Source: Streptomyces sp. cf386
Lineage (GTDB): Bacteria > Actinomycetota > Actinomycetes > Streptomycetales > Streptomycetaceae
Assembly (NCBI RefSeq): GCF_900103585.1
Contig: NZ_FNHV01000010.1
Location: 16,462 to 80,461, forward strand
Length of the DNA: 64,000 nt
Direction of reading: 5' to 3'
Shown here piece by piece: positions 42,756 to 51,466 of the stretch; the stretch's first letter is position 1, and the number at the start of each line of letters is the position of its first letter. The notes under the pieces are model-generated. The model saw only the letters and a program-made list of their open reading frames with translations, was not told the origin of the DNA and did not search any database. The position numbers and the translations under genes are program-made.

Positions 42756-43825
42756 AGCGTCACCGCCACTCCGTCACGGGCCGAACGGCGCGCCGCCTCC
42801 AGTACGTCCAGGGCGGCTGCCGCCTCCAGGGCCGTGACCGGGTTGGGGCCGCCGTCCAGCAGGGCCTTTGCCACGGCCGCATAGTAGGCGGGGTAGTCGC
42901 CGGGGAGGGTGGGTTCGACGCGGCCGCCGCCCGTGAGGGGGGACTCGCCGGAGCCCACTCGGCCCCACAGCGACTCGGGTTCCGTGCCCCAGTCCGCAGT
43001 CGTGTCCGGGCGTTGCCCCTCCCGCAGCGCCGCCTCCTGCGGGTCCAGGCCGTACTTGACGTAGCCCGCCTTCGAGCCCAGCACCCGGAAGCGGGGGCCG
43101 AGCTGGGCGGTCGTCGCGGAGGCGTACAGGTGGGAGCGGACGCCGCTCGCGTGCGTGAGGGCGATGAAGGTGTCGTCGTCCGTCTCGGCGCCGGGGCGGC
43201 GGATGTCGGCCTCGGCGTAGACCTGCGTGACGGCGCCGAAGAGGACCAGCGCCTGGTCGACGACATGGCTGCCGAGGTCGTACAGCAGACCTCCGATCTC
43301 TGCCGGGTCGCCGGACTCCCGCCAACCGCCCTTGGTCTGGGGCCGCCAGCGCTCGAAGCGGGACTCGAAGCGCCATACGTCGCCCAGCTCGCCCTCGGCC
43401 AGGAGCCGGCGGAGGGTCAGGAAGTCGTTGTCCCAGCGGCGGTTCTGGAACACGGAGAGGAGCAGGCCGCGCTCCTCGGCCAGCGCCGCCAGCTCGCGCG
43501 CCTCGGCCGCCGTGCCGGCGATCGGCTTGTCGACGACGACCGGGAGGCCCGCCTTCAGGGCGGCGGTCGCGAGCGGGACGTGCGTCTTGTTGGGGGAGGC
43601 GATGACGACCAGGTCGAGGTCGGCGGCGCGGTCGAGCAGCTCGTCGGAGGTGGCGGCGACGCGTACCTCCAGGTGCTCGGTGCGGGCCTGCTCCTGCCGC
43701 TCGGGGTTCGACGTGACCACCGTGTCGAGGGTGAGCCCCTCGGTCGTGGCGATCAGCGGGGCGTGGAAGACGGAGCCTGCGAGGCCGTAGCCGACCAGGC
43801 CGACGCGGAGGGGAGTAGCACTCAT
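42752..43825 (-). CDS. Gfo/Idh/MocA family oxidoreductase
   Basis: 357 residues. Rossmann motif VGLVGYGLAGSVFHAPLI, the catalytic-type VDKPIAGT (Lys-Pro), and GGLLYDLGSHVVDQALVLFG. NAD(P)-dependent oxidation of a sugar, inositol or related polyol is likely. It diverges from a ROK regulator whose candidate operator starts 7 bp upstream of this start codon, within the leader. GGGAG precedes the ATG. Confidence 0.92.
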   Translation of the reverse strand: MSATPLRVGLVGYGLAGSVFHAPLIATTEGLTLDTVVTSNPERQEQARTEHLEVRVAATSDELLDRAADLDLVVIASPNKTHVPLATAALKAGLPVVVDKPIAGTAAEARELAALAEERGLLLSVFQNRRWDNDFLTLRRLLAEGELGDVWRFESRFERWRPQTKGGWRESGDPAEIGGLLYDLGSHVVDQALVLFGAVTQVYAEADIRRPGAETDDDTFIALTHASGVRSHLYASATTAQLGPRFRVLGSKAGYVKYGLDPQEAALREGQRPDTTADWGTEPESLWGRVGSGESPLTGGGRVEPTLPGDYPAYYAAVAKALLDGGPNPVTALEAAAALDVLEAARRSARDGVAVTL

Positions 43826-43831
43826 GGCTCC

Positions 43832-43858
43832 CACTTTCGCAACGCTGTTGCCAAAGTG
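43832..43858. promoter_or_regulatory. Palindromic operator for the ROK regulator
   Basis: Two 12-bp arms (CACTTTCGCAAC at 43832-43843 and GTTGCCAAAGTG at 43847-43858) are inverted repeats with one mismatch around GCT. The site sits in the 48-bp space between the divergent oxidoreductase and ROK genes, close enough to block both. Confidence 0.75.
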
Positions 43859-43873
43859 CAAGCGGCGGGGACA

Positions 43874-45136
43874 ATGGGTGGCGTGAACAGGACGAAGGAC
43901 GGCAACGCCGGCACGGTCGGTGGTGTGCGTGGTGTGGCCGGCGTGGGTGGTGCGGGCGGCGTGAACCTGGGCGCCCTGCGCAGTCACAACACCGCGCTCG
44001 TGCTCGATCTGCTGCGCACGGCCGGCGCCGAGGGCATCAGCCGGCTCGAACTCGCCGAGCGCACCGGCCTGACCCCGCAGGCGGTCAGCAAGATCACCGC
44101 CCGGCTGCGGGAGGACGGGCTCGCGGCGGAGGCAGGGCACCGGGCCTCGACGGGGGGCAAGCCCCGTACGGTGCTGCGGCTGGTGCCGGAGGCCGGGCAT
44201 GCGGTGGGCGTGCATCTGGACCGGGACGAGCTGACGGCCGTGCTCTGCGATCTGACGGGCGCGGTGGTGGCCCTGCGCAGGACGCCGCTGGATCTGGGGG
44301 CCGGTGCGGAGACGGTCGTCGAGCGGGTCGTGGGGGAGGTGGGGGAGCTGGTGGCCGGTGGCGGCCAGGGCGGTCGGTCGGAGGCTTCGCCCGGGGACGA
44401 TCAGGGTGGTCAGGGCGGTCGGCCGCGTGCCGTCCTCGGCGTCGGCGTGGCGCTGCCCGGGCCGCTCGATCATCGGCGCGGTGTGCTGCACCGGGTCACC
44501 GGGTTCCCGGAGTGGAACGGCTTCCCGCTGCGGGACGTGCTCGTACGGCGGCTCTCGCTGCCGGTCATCGTCGACAAGGACACCAACGCCGCCGCCCTCG
44601 GGCTCGCGGTCGGGGGAGCGGCGGCGTCCGCCATGACCGTGTCCGCCACGACCAAGGCCCTCGCGTCCTTCGCGTATCTGCACTTCGGGGCGGGGCTCGG
44701 CGGGGGGCTCGTGATCGGGGGAGCGGTGCATCGGGGGGCCCGTACGGGCGCGGGGGAGTTCGGGCATCAGGTCCTCCAGCTCGACGGCCCGCCCTGCGGG
44801 TGCGGCAACCGTGGCTGCGCCGAGGCGCTGTGCCTGGCCGCCGTCGCGCGGGGCGACCTGGCGGAGGCGGCCCGTGTGCTCGGCACCGCGGCCGGCAACC
44901 TGGTCGCGCTGCTCGACGTCGACCTGGTCCTGCTGGGCGGTCGTACGGTCGCCGCCGCGCCGGACACCTTCGTACGCGGGGTCGCCGCCGTGCTCGACGA
45001 ACGCGCCCGGCGCGCGGGCGAGGAAGCGGTGCCGGTGCGGGTCGCCTCCGGCGGGGGGCACGGGGAGGGCGGGGTCGCCGAAGGCGCGGCCCAGCTGCTG
45101 CTGGCGCCGCTGTTCGGGCTGACCGGCGTCCGCTGA
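43874..45136 (+). CDS. ROK family transcriptional regulator
   Basis: 420 residues. Winged-helix domain ALVLDLLRTAGAEGISRLELAERTGLTPQAVSKITARLRE, then the ROK sugar-kinase-like fold with VDKDTNAAALG, LHFGAGLGGGLVIGG, and the ROK zinc site CGCGNRGCAEAL. A Gly-rich N-terminal extension (GGVRGVAGVGGAGGV) precedes the HTH. It is likely to repress the divergent oxidoreductase operon in response to a sugar or derivative. Confidence 0.92.
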   Translation: MGGVNRTKDGNAGTVGGVRGVAGVGGAGGVNLGALRSHNTALVLDLLRTAGAEGISRLELAERTGLTPQAVSKITARLREDGLAAEAGHRASTGGKPRTVLRLVPEAGHAVGVHLDRDELTAVLCDLTGAVVALRRTPLDLGAGAETVVERVVGEVGELVAGGGQGGRSEASPGDDQGGQGGRPRAVLGVGVALPGPLDHRRGVLHRVTGFPEWNGFPLRDVLVRRLSLPVIVDKDTNAAALGLAVGGAAASAMTVSATTKALASFAYLHFGAGLGGGLVIGGAVHRGARTGAGEFGHQVLQLDGPPCGCGNRGCAEALCLAAVARGDLAEAARVLGTAAGNLVALLDVDLVLLGGRTVAAAPDTFVRGVAAVLDERARRAGEEAVPVRVASGGGHGEGGVAEGAAQLLLAPLFGLTGVR

Positions 45137-45209
45137 TCGAGCGGACTTGCGCCGCCGTTCGGAATGGCACCGCCCGAAAGCCGTATCCGACCGACATGGT
45201 CATGTGTTT

Positions 45210-45998
45210 ATGCGACTGCGTACACCTGTCCCCCTCTGCCTCGCAGCAGCCACCCTGCTCGCCGCGGCGCCCCCGGTGCGCGCGGAGCCCCAGGCCGAGC
45301 TGCCCAGCTGCGCCACCCCCGACCGGGACTTCCCCCTCGCCACCCGCCTCCACGGCGGCCCCGACTCCTACACGGCCGGCGGCGGATTCGGCACCTGGTA
45401 CCTGGACCTCACCAACACGACCGAACGGACCTGCACCGGCATCCACCCCGTGGTCGTCCTCGTCGACGGCAAAAACGCCCTCAAGCCGTCCCAGCCCCGC
45501 CTGGAGTTCTACGGCACCCAGGACGGCACCCAGCAAGGCGCCCGCCCCCTCCCGGTCCGCTTCGAGACCACCGACCAGAACGAACTCGTCGGCGCCTTCG
45601 ACGGCTTCCCCGGCTTCACCGTCGGCCCCCGCAAGACCGTCACCGTGAAGGTCCGGCTCGCCCTCACCTCGGACGCCGTACCGAACGAGGTCATCGCCAA
45701 CGCGGCCGTCGTCCAGCGCCACGAGGGCGACGGCGACTGGGTCGGCCAGTCCAACGACTACCGCTTCGCCATCGAAGCGGACCCGACCGGCGCGGCGACG
45801 ACCCCGTCCGGCACGACCGCCCCCACCGACCAGGACGCCTCGGCCGCCCCGGGCATCGACGGCTCCCGCAACCAGCTCACCTTCGCCGACGAACTCGCCC
45901 GCACCGGCCTCGCCTCACGCCCCGGCGCCATCCTCGCCGCCACCGTCTCCCTCCTCCTGATCGGCGCCGGGTTCCTCCTCGTGCGGCGGCGCCGCTGA
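45210..45998 (+). CDS. Secreted surface protein with LAxTG sorting signal
   Basis: 262 residues. Sec signal (VPLCLAAATLLAAAPPVRAEPQ), a beta-rich body (GTWYLDLTNTTERTCTGIHPVVVLVDG, TVGPRKTVTVKVRLAL), a Thr/Ser/Asp linker, then ELARTGLAS, a hydrophobic helix and RRRR. This is a complete class E sortase signal. Cys33 and Cys75 may form a disulphide. Function unknown. There is no clear ribosome site at the chosen ATG; GTG 45204 is two codons upstream. Confidence 0.82.
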   Translation: MRLRTPVPLCLAAATLLAAAPPVRAEPQAELPSCATPDRDFPLATRLHGGPDSYTAGGGFGTWYLDLTNTTERTCTGIHPVVVLVDGKNALKPSQPRLEFYGTQDGTQQGARPLPVRFETTDQNELVGAFDGFPGFTVGPRKTVTVKVRLALTSDAVPNEVIANAAVVQRHEGDGDWVGQSNDYRFAIEADPTGAATTPSGTTAPTDQDASAAPGIDGSRNQLTFADELARTGLASRPGAILAATVSLLLIGAGFLLVRRRR

Positions 45999-46060
45999 GG
46001 CCGGGTCCGTCACCCGGAGGCGCCGCCCGAGCCCCCCGTCCCGTCTGCGACGATCCCTGC

Positions 46061-46816
46061 GTGGACTACCCGAACGACCAGGCCCCCGGCGCCCCCGTGC
46101 GCCACGGCATCCCCGAGCACGGCCGTATCCCGAAGTACTACGCGGTGAAGGCGAGGCTCGACGGCCTCATCGGCGAGCTGGGGGAGGGCGACCCGCTGCC
46201 CACCGAACGCGACCTCTCCGAGAGGTACGAGGTGGCCCGCGAGACCGTCCGGCAGGCGATCCGCGAGCTGGTGCTGGAGGGCAAGCTGCGGCGGCAGGGG
46301 CGGGGCACGGTCGTCGCCGGGCCCAAGCTCGAACAGCCCCTCTCGCTCGCCAGCTACACCGAGGGCGTACGGCGCCAGGGACGCACCCCCGGCCGTGGCC
46401 TCGTCACCCTGGACCGCTTCCCCTGCCCGGCCGCCCTCGCCGCCGAGACCGGCCTCGAACGCGGCGAACCCGTCTGGCACCTGGAGCGCGTCCTGCTCGC
46501 CGACGACGAGCGGGTCGGCCTGGAGAGCACCTACGTCGCCGTGGCCCGAGTGCCGCGCCTCGACGCCGACTTCGATCCCGACTCCTCCTTCTACGCCTTC
46601 CTCCACGGGCAGGGCATCGCCTTCGGCGACGCGGACGAGCGCATCGAGACCGTGCTGGCCACCCCGCGCGAGGCCCTCCTCATCGGCACTCCGCCCGCCC
46701 TTCCGATGCTGCTGATCCACCGGGTGTCGAGGGACTCGGAGGGCCGGCCGCTGGAGCGGGTGCGGTCCCTCTACCGCGGCGACCGGTTCTCCTTCACCAC
46801 GCATCTCAGCGGCTGA
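46061..46816 (+). CDS. GntR-family (HutC/UTRA) regulator of the phosphonate operon
   Basis: 251 residues from GTG. N-terminal winged helix (DPLPTERDLSERYEVARETVRQAIRELVLEGKLRRQGRGTVVAGP) and a UTRA effector domain (LASYTEGVRRQGRTPGRGLV ... LERVLLADDERVGLESTYV). It sits 141 bp upstream of the 2-AEP operon on the same strand, with an inverted repeat in between. Regulation by phosphonate is inferred from context. UTRA domains bind small ligands, often sugar phosphates. Confidence 0.88.
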   Translation: MDYPNDQAPGAPVRHGIPEHGRIPKYYAVKARLDGLIGELGEGDPLPTERDLSERYEVARETVRQAIRELVLEGKLRRQGRGTVVAGPKLEQPLSLASYTEGVRRQGRTPGRGLVTLDRFPCPAALAAETGLERGEPVWHLERVLLADDERVGLESTYVAVARVPRLDADFDPDSSFYAFLHGQGIAFGDADERIETVLATPREALLIGTPPALPMLLIHRVSRDSEGRPLERVRSLYRGDRFSFTTHLSG

Positions 46817-46851
46817 AAAGTCAGCGAATGCACCTATTTCACATCGTCACG

Positions 46852-46870
46852 GTTATCACGAAAAGATAAC
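46852..46870. promoter_or_regulatory. GTTATC-N7-GATAAC inverted repeat
   Basis: Perfect 6-bp arms at 46852-46857 and 46865-46870 in an unusually AT-rich pocket between the GntR gene and the phosphonate operon. Spacing and position suit a GntR operator over the operon promoter. Confidence 0.55.
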
Positions 46871-46957
46871 GGGTCTAGCCCAAACGTGATGGCCAGTTCA
46901 CGCTCTCGTTGTGAGCCGGACCCCTCCGGTTCCCCAATCCCGAGGAGCGTGGCCGTC

Positions 46958-48082
46958 GTGAGAGTGACAGTCGTCGGAGCCGGCGTGGTGGGCACCATGC
47001 ACGCCTGGCAAGCAGTGGAACGCGGCCATGAGGTCGTACAGATCGAGCGCGAGGCGGAGGCTCGCGGCGCCTCGTTGCGCAACTTCGGCCAGATCTGGGT
47101 GAGCGGACGCGCGGGCGGCGAGGAGCTGGACACCGCCCTGCGGGCGCGGGAGCTGTGGGAGGAGATCGGGGCCCGCGTGCCGGGCCTCGGCTTCCGGCCG
47201 AACGGCTCCCTGACCCCCGTCCGCGGCGACCTCGAACTCGCCGTCGCCGAGGCCGCCGTGGCCCGCGCGGACGCCTCGGCCCGCGGCCACAAGCTGCTCA
47301 CCGCCGACGAGGCGCGCGCCCTGAACCCCGCCCTGCGCGGCGAGTTCACCGCGGCCCTGCACTGCGAGCGCGACGCGGCCGTCGAGCCGCGTACCGCCCA
47401 ACTCGCCCTGCGCGCCGAGCTGTTGAAGTCCCCCAACTACACCTTCCGGCCCGGCCGGGAGGTCCGCGAGGTCATCGGCCGCGGTGCCGTCCGCGACGAC
47501 CACGGGGACGTGCACAGCGGCGACGTCGTCGTCCTGTGCACGGGCGCCTCGCTCGGCGGCCTGGTCCGTGAGCTGGCCGGACCCGACCTCCCCGTGCGCC
47601 GCGTCCGCCTCCAGATGATGCAGACCGACCCGCTCGGCGAGCCGCTCACCACCTCGGTCGCCGACGCGGACAGCTTCCGCTACTACCCGGCGTACGCCTC
47701 CGCCGCACTCGACCGGCTCAACGCCGGTCAGCCGCAGGCCGAGACCGCCGCGGCCCACCGAATGCAGCTGCTCATGGTCCAGCGCGCCGACGGCGGGCTG
47801 ACCATCGGCGACACCCACGAGTACGAGCACCCCTTCGCCTTCGACACCGTCGAGGACCCCTACGACCACCTCACCGAGGTCGTCGAGTCCCTCCTCGGCC
47901 GCCCGCTGCCGAAGATCCGGCGCCGCTGGGCGGGGGTGTACGCGCAGTGCACCGACCCGGGGCGGGTCGTGCACCGGCAGCAGGTGCGCGACGGGGTGTG
48001 GCTGGTCACCGGGCCCGGCGGGCGCGGCATGACCTGCTCGCCCGCGATAGCCGAGACCACCGCGAACGAACTGGGTTGGTGA
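46958..48082 (+). CDS. FAD-dependent oxidoreductase of phosphonate catabolism (TIGR03364-like)
   Basis: 374 residues. N-terminal FAD site VTVVGAGVVGTMHAWQAVERGHEVVQIERE, then RNFGQIWVSGR and a DAO-like substrate part ending GPGGRGMTCSPAIAETTANEL. The family is found beside 2-aminoethylphosphonate genes and is thought to deaminate AEP or N-methyl-AEP oxidatively to phosphonoacetaldehyde. First gene of the operon. GTG start chosen with GAGGAG 10 nt upstream; an in-frame GTG at 46949 is closer to it. Confidence 0.87.
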   Translation: MRVTVVGAGVVGTMHAWQAVERGHEVVQIEREAEARGASLRNFGQIWVSGRAGGEELDTALRARELWEEIGARVPGLGFRPNGSLTPVRGDLELAVAEAAVARADASARGHKLLTADEARALNPALRGEFTAALHCERDAAVEPRTAQLALRAELLKSPNYTFRPGREVREVIGRGAVRDDHGDVHSGDVVVLCTGASLGGLVRELAGPDLPVRRVRLQMMQTDPLGEPLTTSVADADSFRYYPAYASAALDRLNAGQPQAETAAAHRMQLLMVQRADGGLTIGDTHEYEHPFAFDTVEDPYDHLTEVVESLLGRPLPKIRRRWAGVYAQCTDPGRVVHRQQVRDGVWLVTGPGGRGMTCSPAIAETTANELGW

Positions 48083-48087
48083 GGAAA

Positions 48088-48786
48088 ATGACGCTCAATC
48101 AGCCGCTCCATCAGGAGATACGGCTGGTCGTGCTCGACATGGCCGGCACGACCGTGGCCGACGGCGGCCTCGTCGAGCGGGCCTTCGCCGCGGCCGCCGC
48201 GGAACTGGGTGTCGAGCCCGGCAGTCCCGACCACGACGACAAGCTCGCCTACGTACGCGCCACCATGGGCGAGTCCAAGATCTCCGTCTTCCGGCACCTG
48301 TTCGGGGACGAGGAGCGGGCACAGCGCGCCAACGGCGCCTTCGAGAAGGCGTACGCCGAACTCGTCGACGGCGGGCTCGTCGCACCGATCCCCGGCGCTC
48401 GCGAGACCATCGAGGAACTCCGGGCCGATGGTCGCACCGTCGTCCTGACCACCGGCTTCGCCCGGGTCACCCAGGACGCCATCCTGGCCGCGCTCGGCTG
48501 GCAGGACCTGGTCCCCCTCACCCTGTGCCCCGCCGACGCCGGGGGCCGGGGGCGGCCGTACCCGGACATGGTCCTCACCGCGTTCCTGCGGACGAAGGCC
48601 GTCGACGCCGTCCGCCAGGTGGCCGTCGTCGGCGACACCTCGTACGACATGCTCAGCGGGGTCCGCGCGGGCGCGGGCGTCGTCGCGGGCGTCCTGACCG
48701 GCGCGCACGACGCGGACGCGCTGCGGGCGGCCGGGGCGAGCCATGTCCTCGGCTCCGTCGCGGAGTTGCCCGGAGTGCTGACATGA
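48088..48786 (+). CDS. Phosphonatase-like HAD hydrolase
   Basis: 232 residues. The HAD motif is DMAGTT (Asp17, then Ala19 in place of the usual second Asp, as in phosphonoacetaldehyde hydrolase). Lys64 in the MGESKISVFRHL context aligns with the Schiff-base lysine of PhnX. VVLTTGF and VGDTSYDMLSG complete the HAD set. Expected to cleave phosphonoacetaldehyde to acetaldehyde and phosphate. It starts 5 bp after the oxidoreductase stop, with GAGGAAA overlapping. Confidence 0.87.
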   Translation: MTLNQPLHQEIRLVVLDMAGTTVADGGLVERAFAAAAAELGVEPGSPDHDDKLAYVRATMGESKISVFRHLFGDEERAQRANGAFEKAYAELVDGGLVAPIPGARETIEELRADGRTVVLTTGFARVTQDAILAALGWQDLVPLTLCPADAGGRGRPYPDMVLTAFLRTKAVDAVRQVAVVGDTSYDMLSGVRAGAGVVAGVLTGAHDADALRAAGASHVLGSVAELPGVLT

Positions 48787-49850
48787 ACGGCGGCATCCGC
48801 TTCGACTCCGTCACCGTCGCCTACGACGGCAACGTCGTCCTCGACTCCCTCGACCTCACCGTTGAGCCCGGCGAGGTCATGGCGCTGCTCGGGCCGTCCG
48901 GCTCCGGCAAGACCACCGCGCTGCGGGCGGTCGCCGGGTTCGTACGGCCCGCCTCCGGGCGGGTGTTCCTCGGCGACAGGGACGTGACGGACCTGCCGCC
49001 GTACCGGCGGGGCATCGGGATGGTCGTCCAGCAGTACGCCCTGTTCCCGCACATGCGGGTCGAGGAGAACGTCGCCTTCGGACTGAAGGCACAGCGGGGA
49101 AGGGCCAAGGTCCCCAAGGCCGAGATCCGCACCCGGGTCGCCGAGGCCCTGGAGATGACCGGCATGGCCGCCTACGCCCGCCGCCACCCGCGCGAGCTGT
49201 CCGGTGGCCAGCAGCAGCGCGTCGCCATCGCCCGCGCACTCGCCATCCGCCCCGGCGTCCTCCTCCTCGACGAACCCCTCTCCGCCCTCGACGCCCGCCT
49301 GCGCTCCGGCATGCTCGCCGAACTGGCCCGTCTGCACCGTGAGTTGCCCGACGTGACGATCCTGTACGTCACCCACGACCAGGTCGAGGCGCTCACCCTC
49401 GCCGACCGGATCGCGGTGATGGACAGGGCCCGCCTCCAGGCGTGCGGCACCCCGCGGGAGCTGTACCGGGCGCCGGCGAACGAGTTCACGGCGTCCTTCG
49501 TCGGGAACGCCAACCTGCTGCCGGTGACCGTGGGTTCGGGCGGGGTGGCCTTCGGGGACGGCGAACTCAAGGTCGAGACGGCCGGAGCGGCACCGGGCGC
49601 GAAGGCGACCCTGTGCGTACGGCCCCACCTCGTCGGCCTCGGCGACGGGCCCAACCGACTCGCGGGCAGGGTGGGCGAGATCCAGTGGCGGGGGGCCACC
49701 CATCGGCTCTACGTCGACGTGGACGGCGGCCACCGCGTCATGGCGGACGTACGCGAGCTGAAGGACCCGCCCACGCACGGGGATTCCGTCACGCTGCACT
49801 TCGCACCGGAGGACGCGACGCTGCTGCCCGCAGGAGTCACCGATGCATAG
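48783..49850 (+). CDS. 2-AEP ABC importer, ATP-binding subunit
   Basis: 355 residues. Walker A GPSGSGKT, signature LSGGQQQRVAIARAL, Walker B VLLLDEPLSALD, His switch YVTHDQ, and a C-terminal TOBE-like region (about 230-350). The ATG overlaps the previous stop (ATGA). The TOBE tail is typical of PhnT/PotA-type importers. Confidence 0.92.
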   Translation: MNGGIRFDSVTVAYDGNVVLDSLDLTVEPGEVMALLGPSGSGKTTALRAVAGFVRPASGRVFLGDRDVTDLPPYRRGIGMVVQQYALFPHMRVEENVAFGLKAQRGRAKVPKAEIRTRVAEALEMTGMAAYARRHPRELSGGQQQRVAIARALAIRPGVLLLDEPLSALDARLRSGMLAELARLHRELPDVTILYVTHDQVEALTLADRIAVMDRARLQACGTPRELYRAPANEFTASFVGNANLLPVTVGSGGVAFGDGELKVETAGAAPGAKATLCVRPHLVGLGDGPNRLAGRVGEIQWRGATHRLYVDVDGGHRVMADVRELKDPPTHGDSVTLHFAPEDATLLPAGVTDA

Positions 49851-50625
49851 GCGGCTGCTGTGGACGGTGCCCCCCGTCGCCGTCCTGACCCTTCTCTTCC
49901 TCTACCCCCTCGCCCTCGTCGTCCAGCAGTCCGTCCAGCCCGACACCGGCGGCACCTCCCTCCAGCCGTACGCCGACGTCTTCGCCTCGGAGGCCTTCCG
50001 GCACGCTCTGTGGACCACCGTCTGGCTGGCGCTCGCCTCCACCGTCGGCTGTCTGGTTCTCGGGTTCGCGCTCTCGCTGGTCATCGCCTTCGTGCCGTTT
50101 CCCGGGGCGAAGGCGGTCGCCCGGTTCATCGACGTCTATCTCTCCTTCCCGTCCTTCCTCATCACCCTCGCCCTGCTGTTCATCTACGGCACGACCGGCA
50201 TCATCGGTTCCTTCCAGTTCCTCACCACCCCCTGGGGCGTGCTCCTCGCCGAGATCACCTACTTCACGCCCTTCGTCATACGCCCCCTGCTCGCCGCCTT
50301 CGCCCAGCTCGACACCGCCCAGCTGGAGGCGGCCGGTTCGCTCGGCGCGCGCCCGCTGCGCATCGTCCGCCGGGTGATCCTCCCCGAGGCGGTGCCCGCC
50401 CTCGCCGCGGGCGGCAGCCTCGTACTGGTGCTGTGCCTCAACGAGTTCGGGATCGTCCTGTTCACCGGCGCGAAAGGCGTCACGACCCTGCCGATGCTCG
50501 TCTACAGCAAGGCGATCCTGGAGTCCGACTACCCGGGCGCCTGCGTGGTCGCCGTCGTCAACGTCTCGATCTCCGTGGGCCTCTACGGCCTCTACCGGGT
50601 GGTGAGCCTCCGTGCTGGTGCATAG
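49843..50625 (+). CDS. 2-AEP ABC importer, permease subunit 1
   Basis: 260 residues with six hydrophobic helices and the EAA loop (EAAGSLGARPLRIVRRVILPEAVPALAAG). It overlaps the ATPase gene by 8 bp. Binding-protein-dependent importer permease; with the next gene it forms the membrane channel. Confidence 0.92.
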   Translation: MHRRLLWTVPPVAVLTLLFLYPLALVVQQSVQPDTGGTSLQPYADVFASEAFRHALWTTVWLALASTVGCLVLGFALSLVIAFVPFPGAKAVARFIDVYLSFPSFLITLALLFIYGTTGIIGSFQFLTTPWGVLLAEITYFTPFVIRPLLAAFAQLDTAQLEAAGSLGARPLRIVRRVILPEAVPALAAGGSLVLVLCLNEFGIVLFTGAKGVTTLPMLVYSKAILESDYPGACVVAVVNVSISVGLYGLYRVVSLRAGA

Positions 50626-51409
50626 CCGCGGGGCCAAGGGGGCCGTATGGCTGCTGTTCCTCGTCCTCTTCCTGCCCCTGTTCGCCCTGCCGCTCCTCGT
50701 CGTCCTCGGCGCCTCCTTCGCCACCAACTGGTCGAGCGTGCTGCCGTCCGGCTTCACGACCGGGCACTACAGCGCCGCCACCCGCGGTGAGGCCCTCCAG
50801 GCCCTCACCACCAGCCTCCTCACGGCCGCCGCCGCGAGCCTGCTCGCCCTGATCGCCGGGACGTGGGCGGCGCTCGCGGCGGCCGGGCTGAAGCGGCGGT
50901 ACCGCAGGGTGCTGGACGCGCTCTTCGTCCTCCCGGTCGCCGTGCCCTCCGTGGTCGTCGGCCTCGCGATCCTGGTCGCCTTCTCCAAGCCGCCGTTCCT
51001 GCTCAACGGCACCCGCGAGATCGTGATCCTCGCCCACACCGTCCTGGTCACCGCCTTCGCCCACCAGTCCGTGTCCGCCGCCCTCGCCCGCCTCGACCCG
51101 GCGTACGAACAGGCCGCGGCCTCCCTCGGCGCCCGGCCCGCGTATGTCCTGTGGCGGGTCAGGCTCCCGCTCCTCCTGCCGTCGCTCACCGCCGCCGCCG
51201 GCCTCTGCTTCGCCCTGTCCATGGGCGAGTTGAGCGCCACGATGATGCTCTACCCGCCCGACTGGACCCCGCTCCCCGTCCTGATCTACGCGGCCACCGA
51301 CCGCGGCTCCCTCTTCACCGGCTCCGCCCTCGCGGTGGTCCTGATGGCGGCGACCCTGCTCGCGCTGTTCGCCGTCTCGCGTGTGCGCACCCGCGCCTCG
51401 TACCGCTGA
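50612..51409 (+). CDS. 2-AEP ABC importer, permease subunit 2
   Basis: 265 residues from GTG, overlapping permease 1 by 14 bp (an in-frame GTG at 50618 is an alternative). EAA loop EQAAASLGARPAYVLWRVRLPLLLPSL and six helices, including LIAGTWAALAAAGL and VVLMAATLLALFAV. Confidence 0.92.
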   Translation: MLVHSRGAKGAVWLLFLVLFLPLFALPLLVVLGASFATNWSSVLPSGFTTGHYSAATRGEALQALTTSLLTAAAASLLALIAGTWAALAAAGLKRRYRRVLDALFVLPVAVPSVVVGLAILVAFSKPPFLLNGTREIVILAHTVLVTAFAHQSVSAALARLDPAYEQAAASLGARPAYVLWRVRLPLLLPSLTAAAGLCFALSMGELSATMMLYPPDWTPLPVLIYAATDRGSLFTGSALAVVLMAATLLALFAVSRVRTRASYR

Positions 51410-51466
51410 TCCCGTAAGCCCGAGCCCGCTCGCAAAACCCTCAACGCGCAAGGAGTTCACCCCGCC

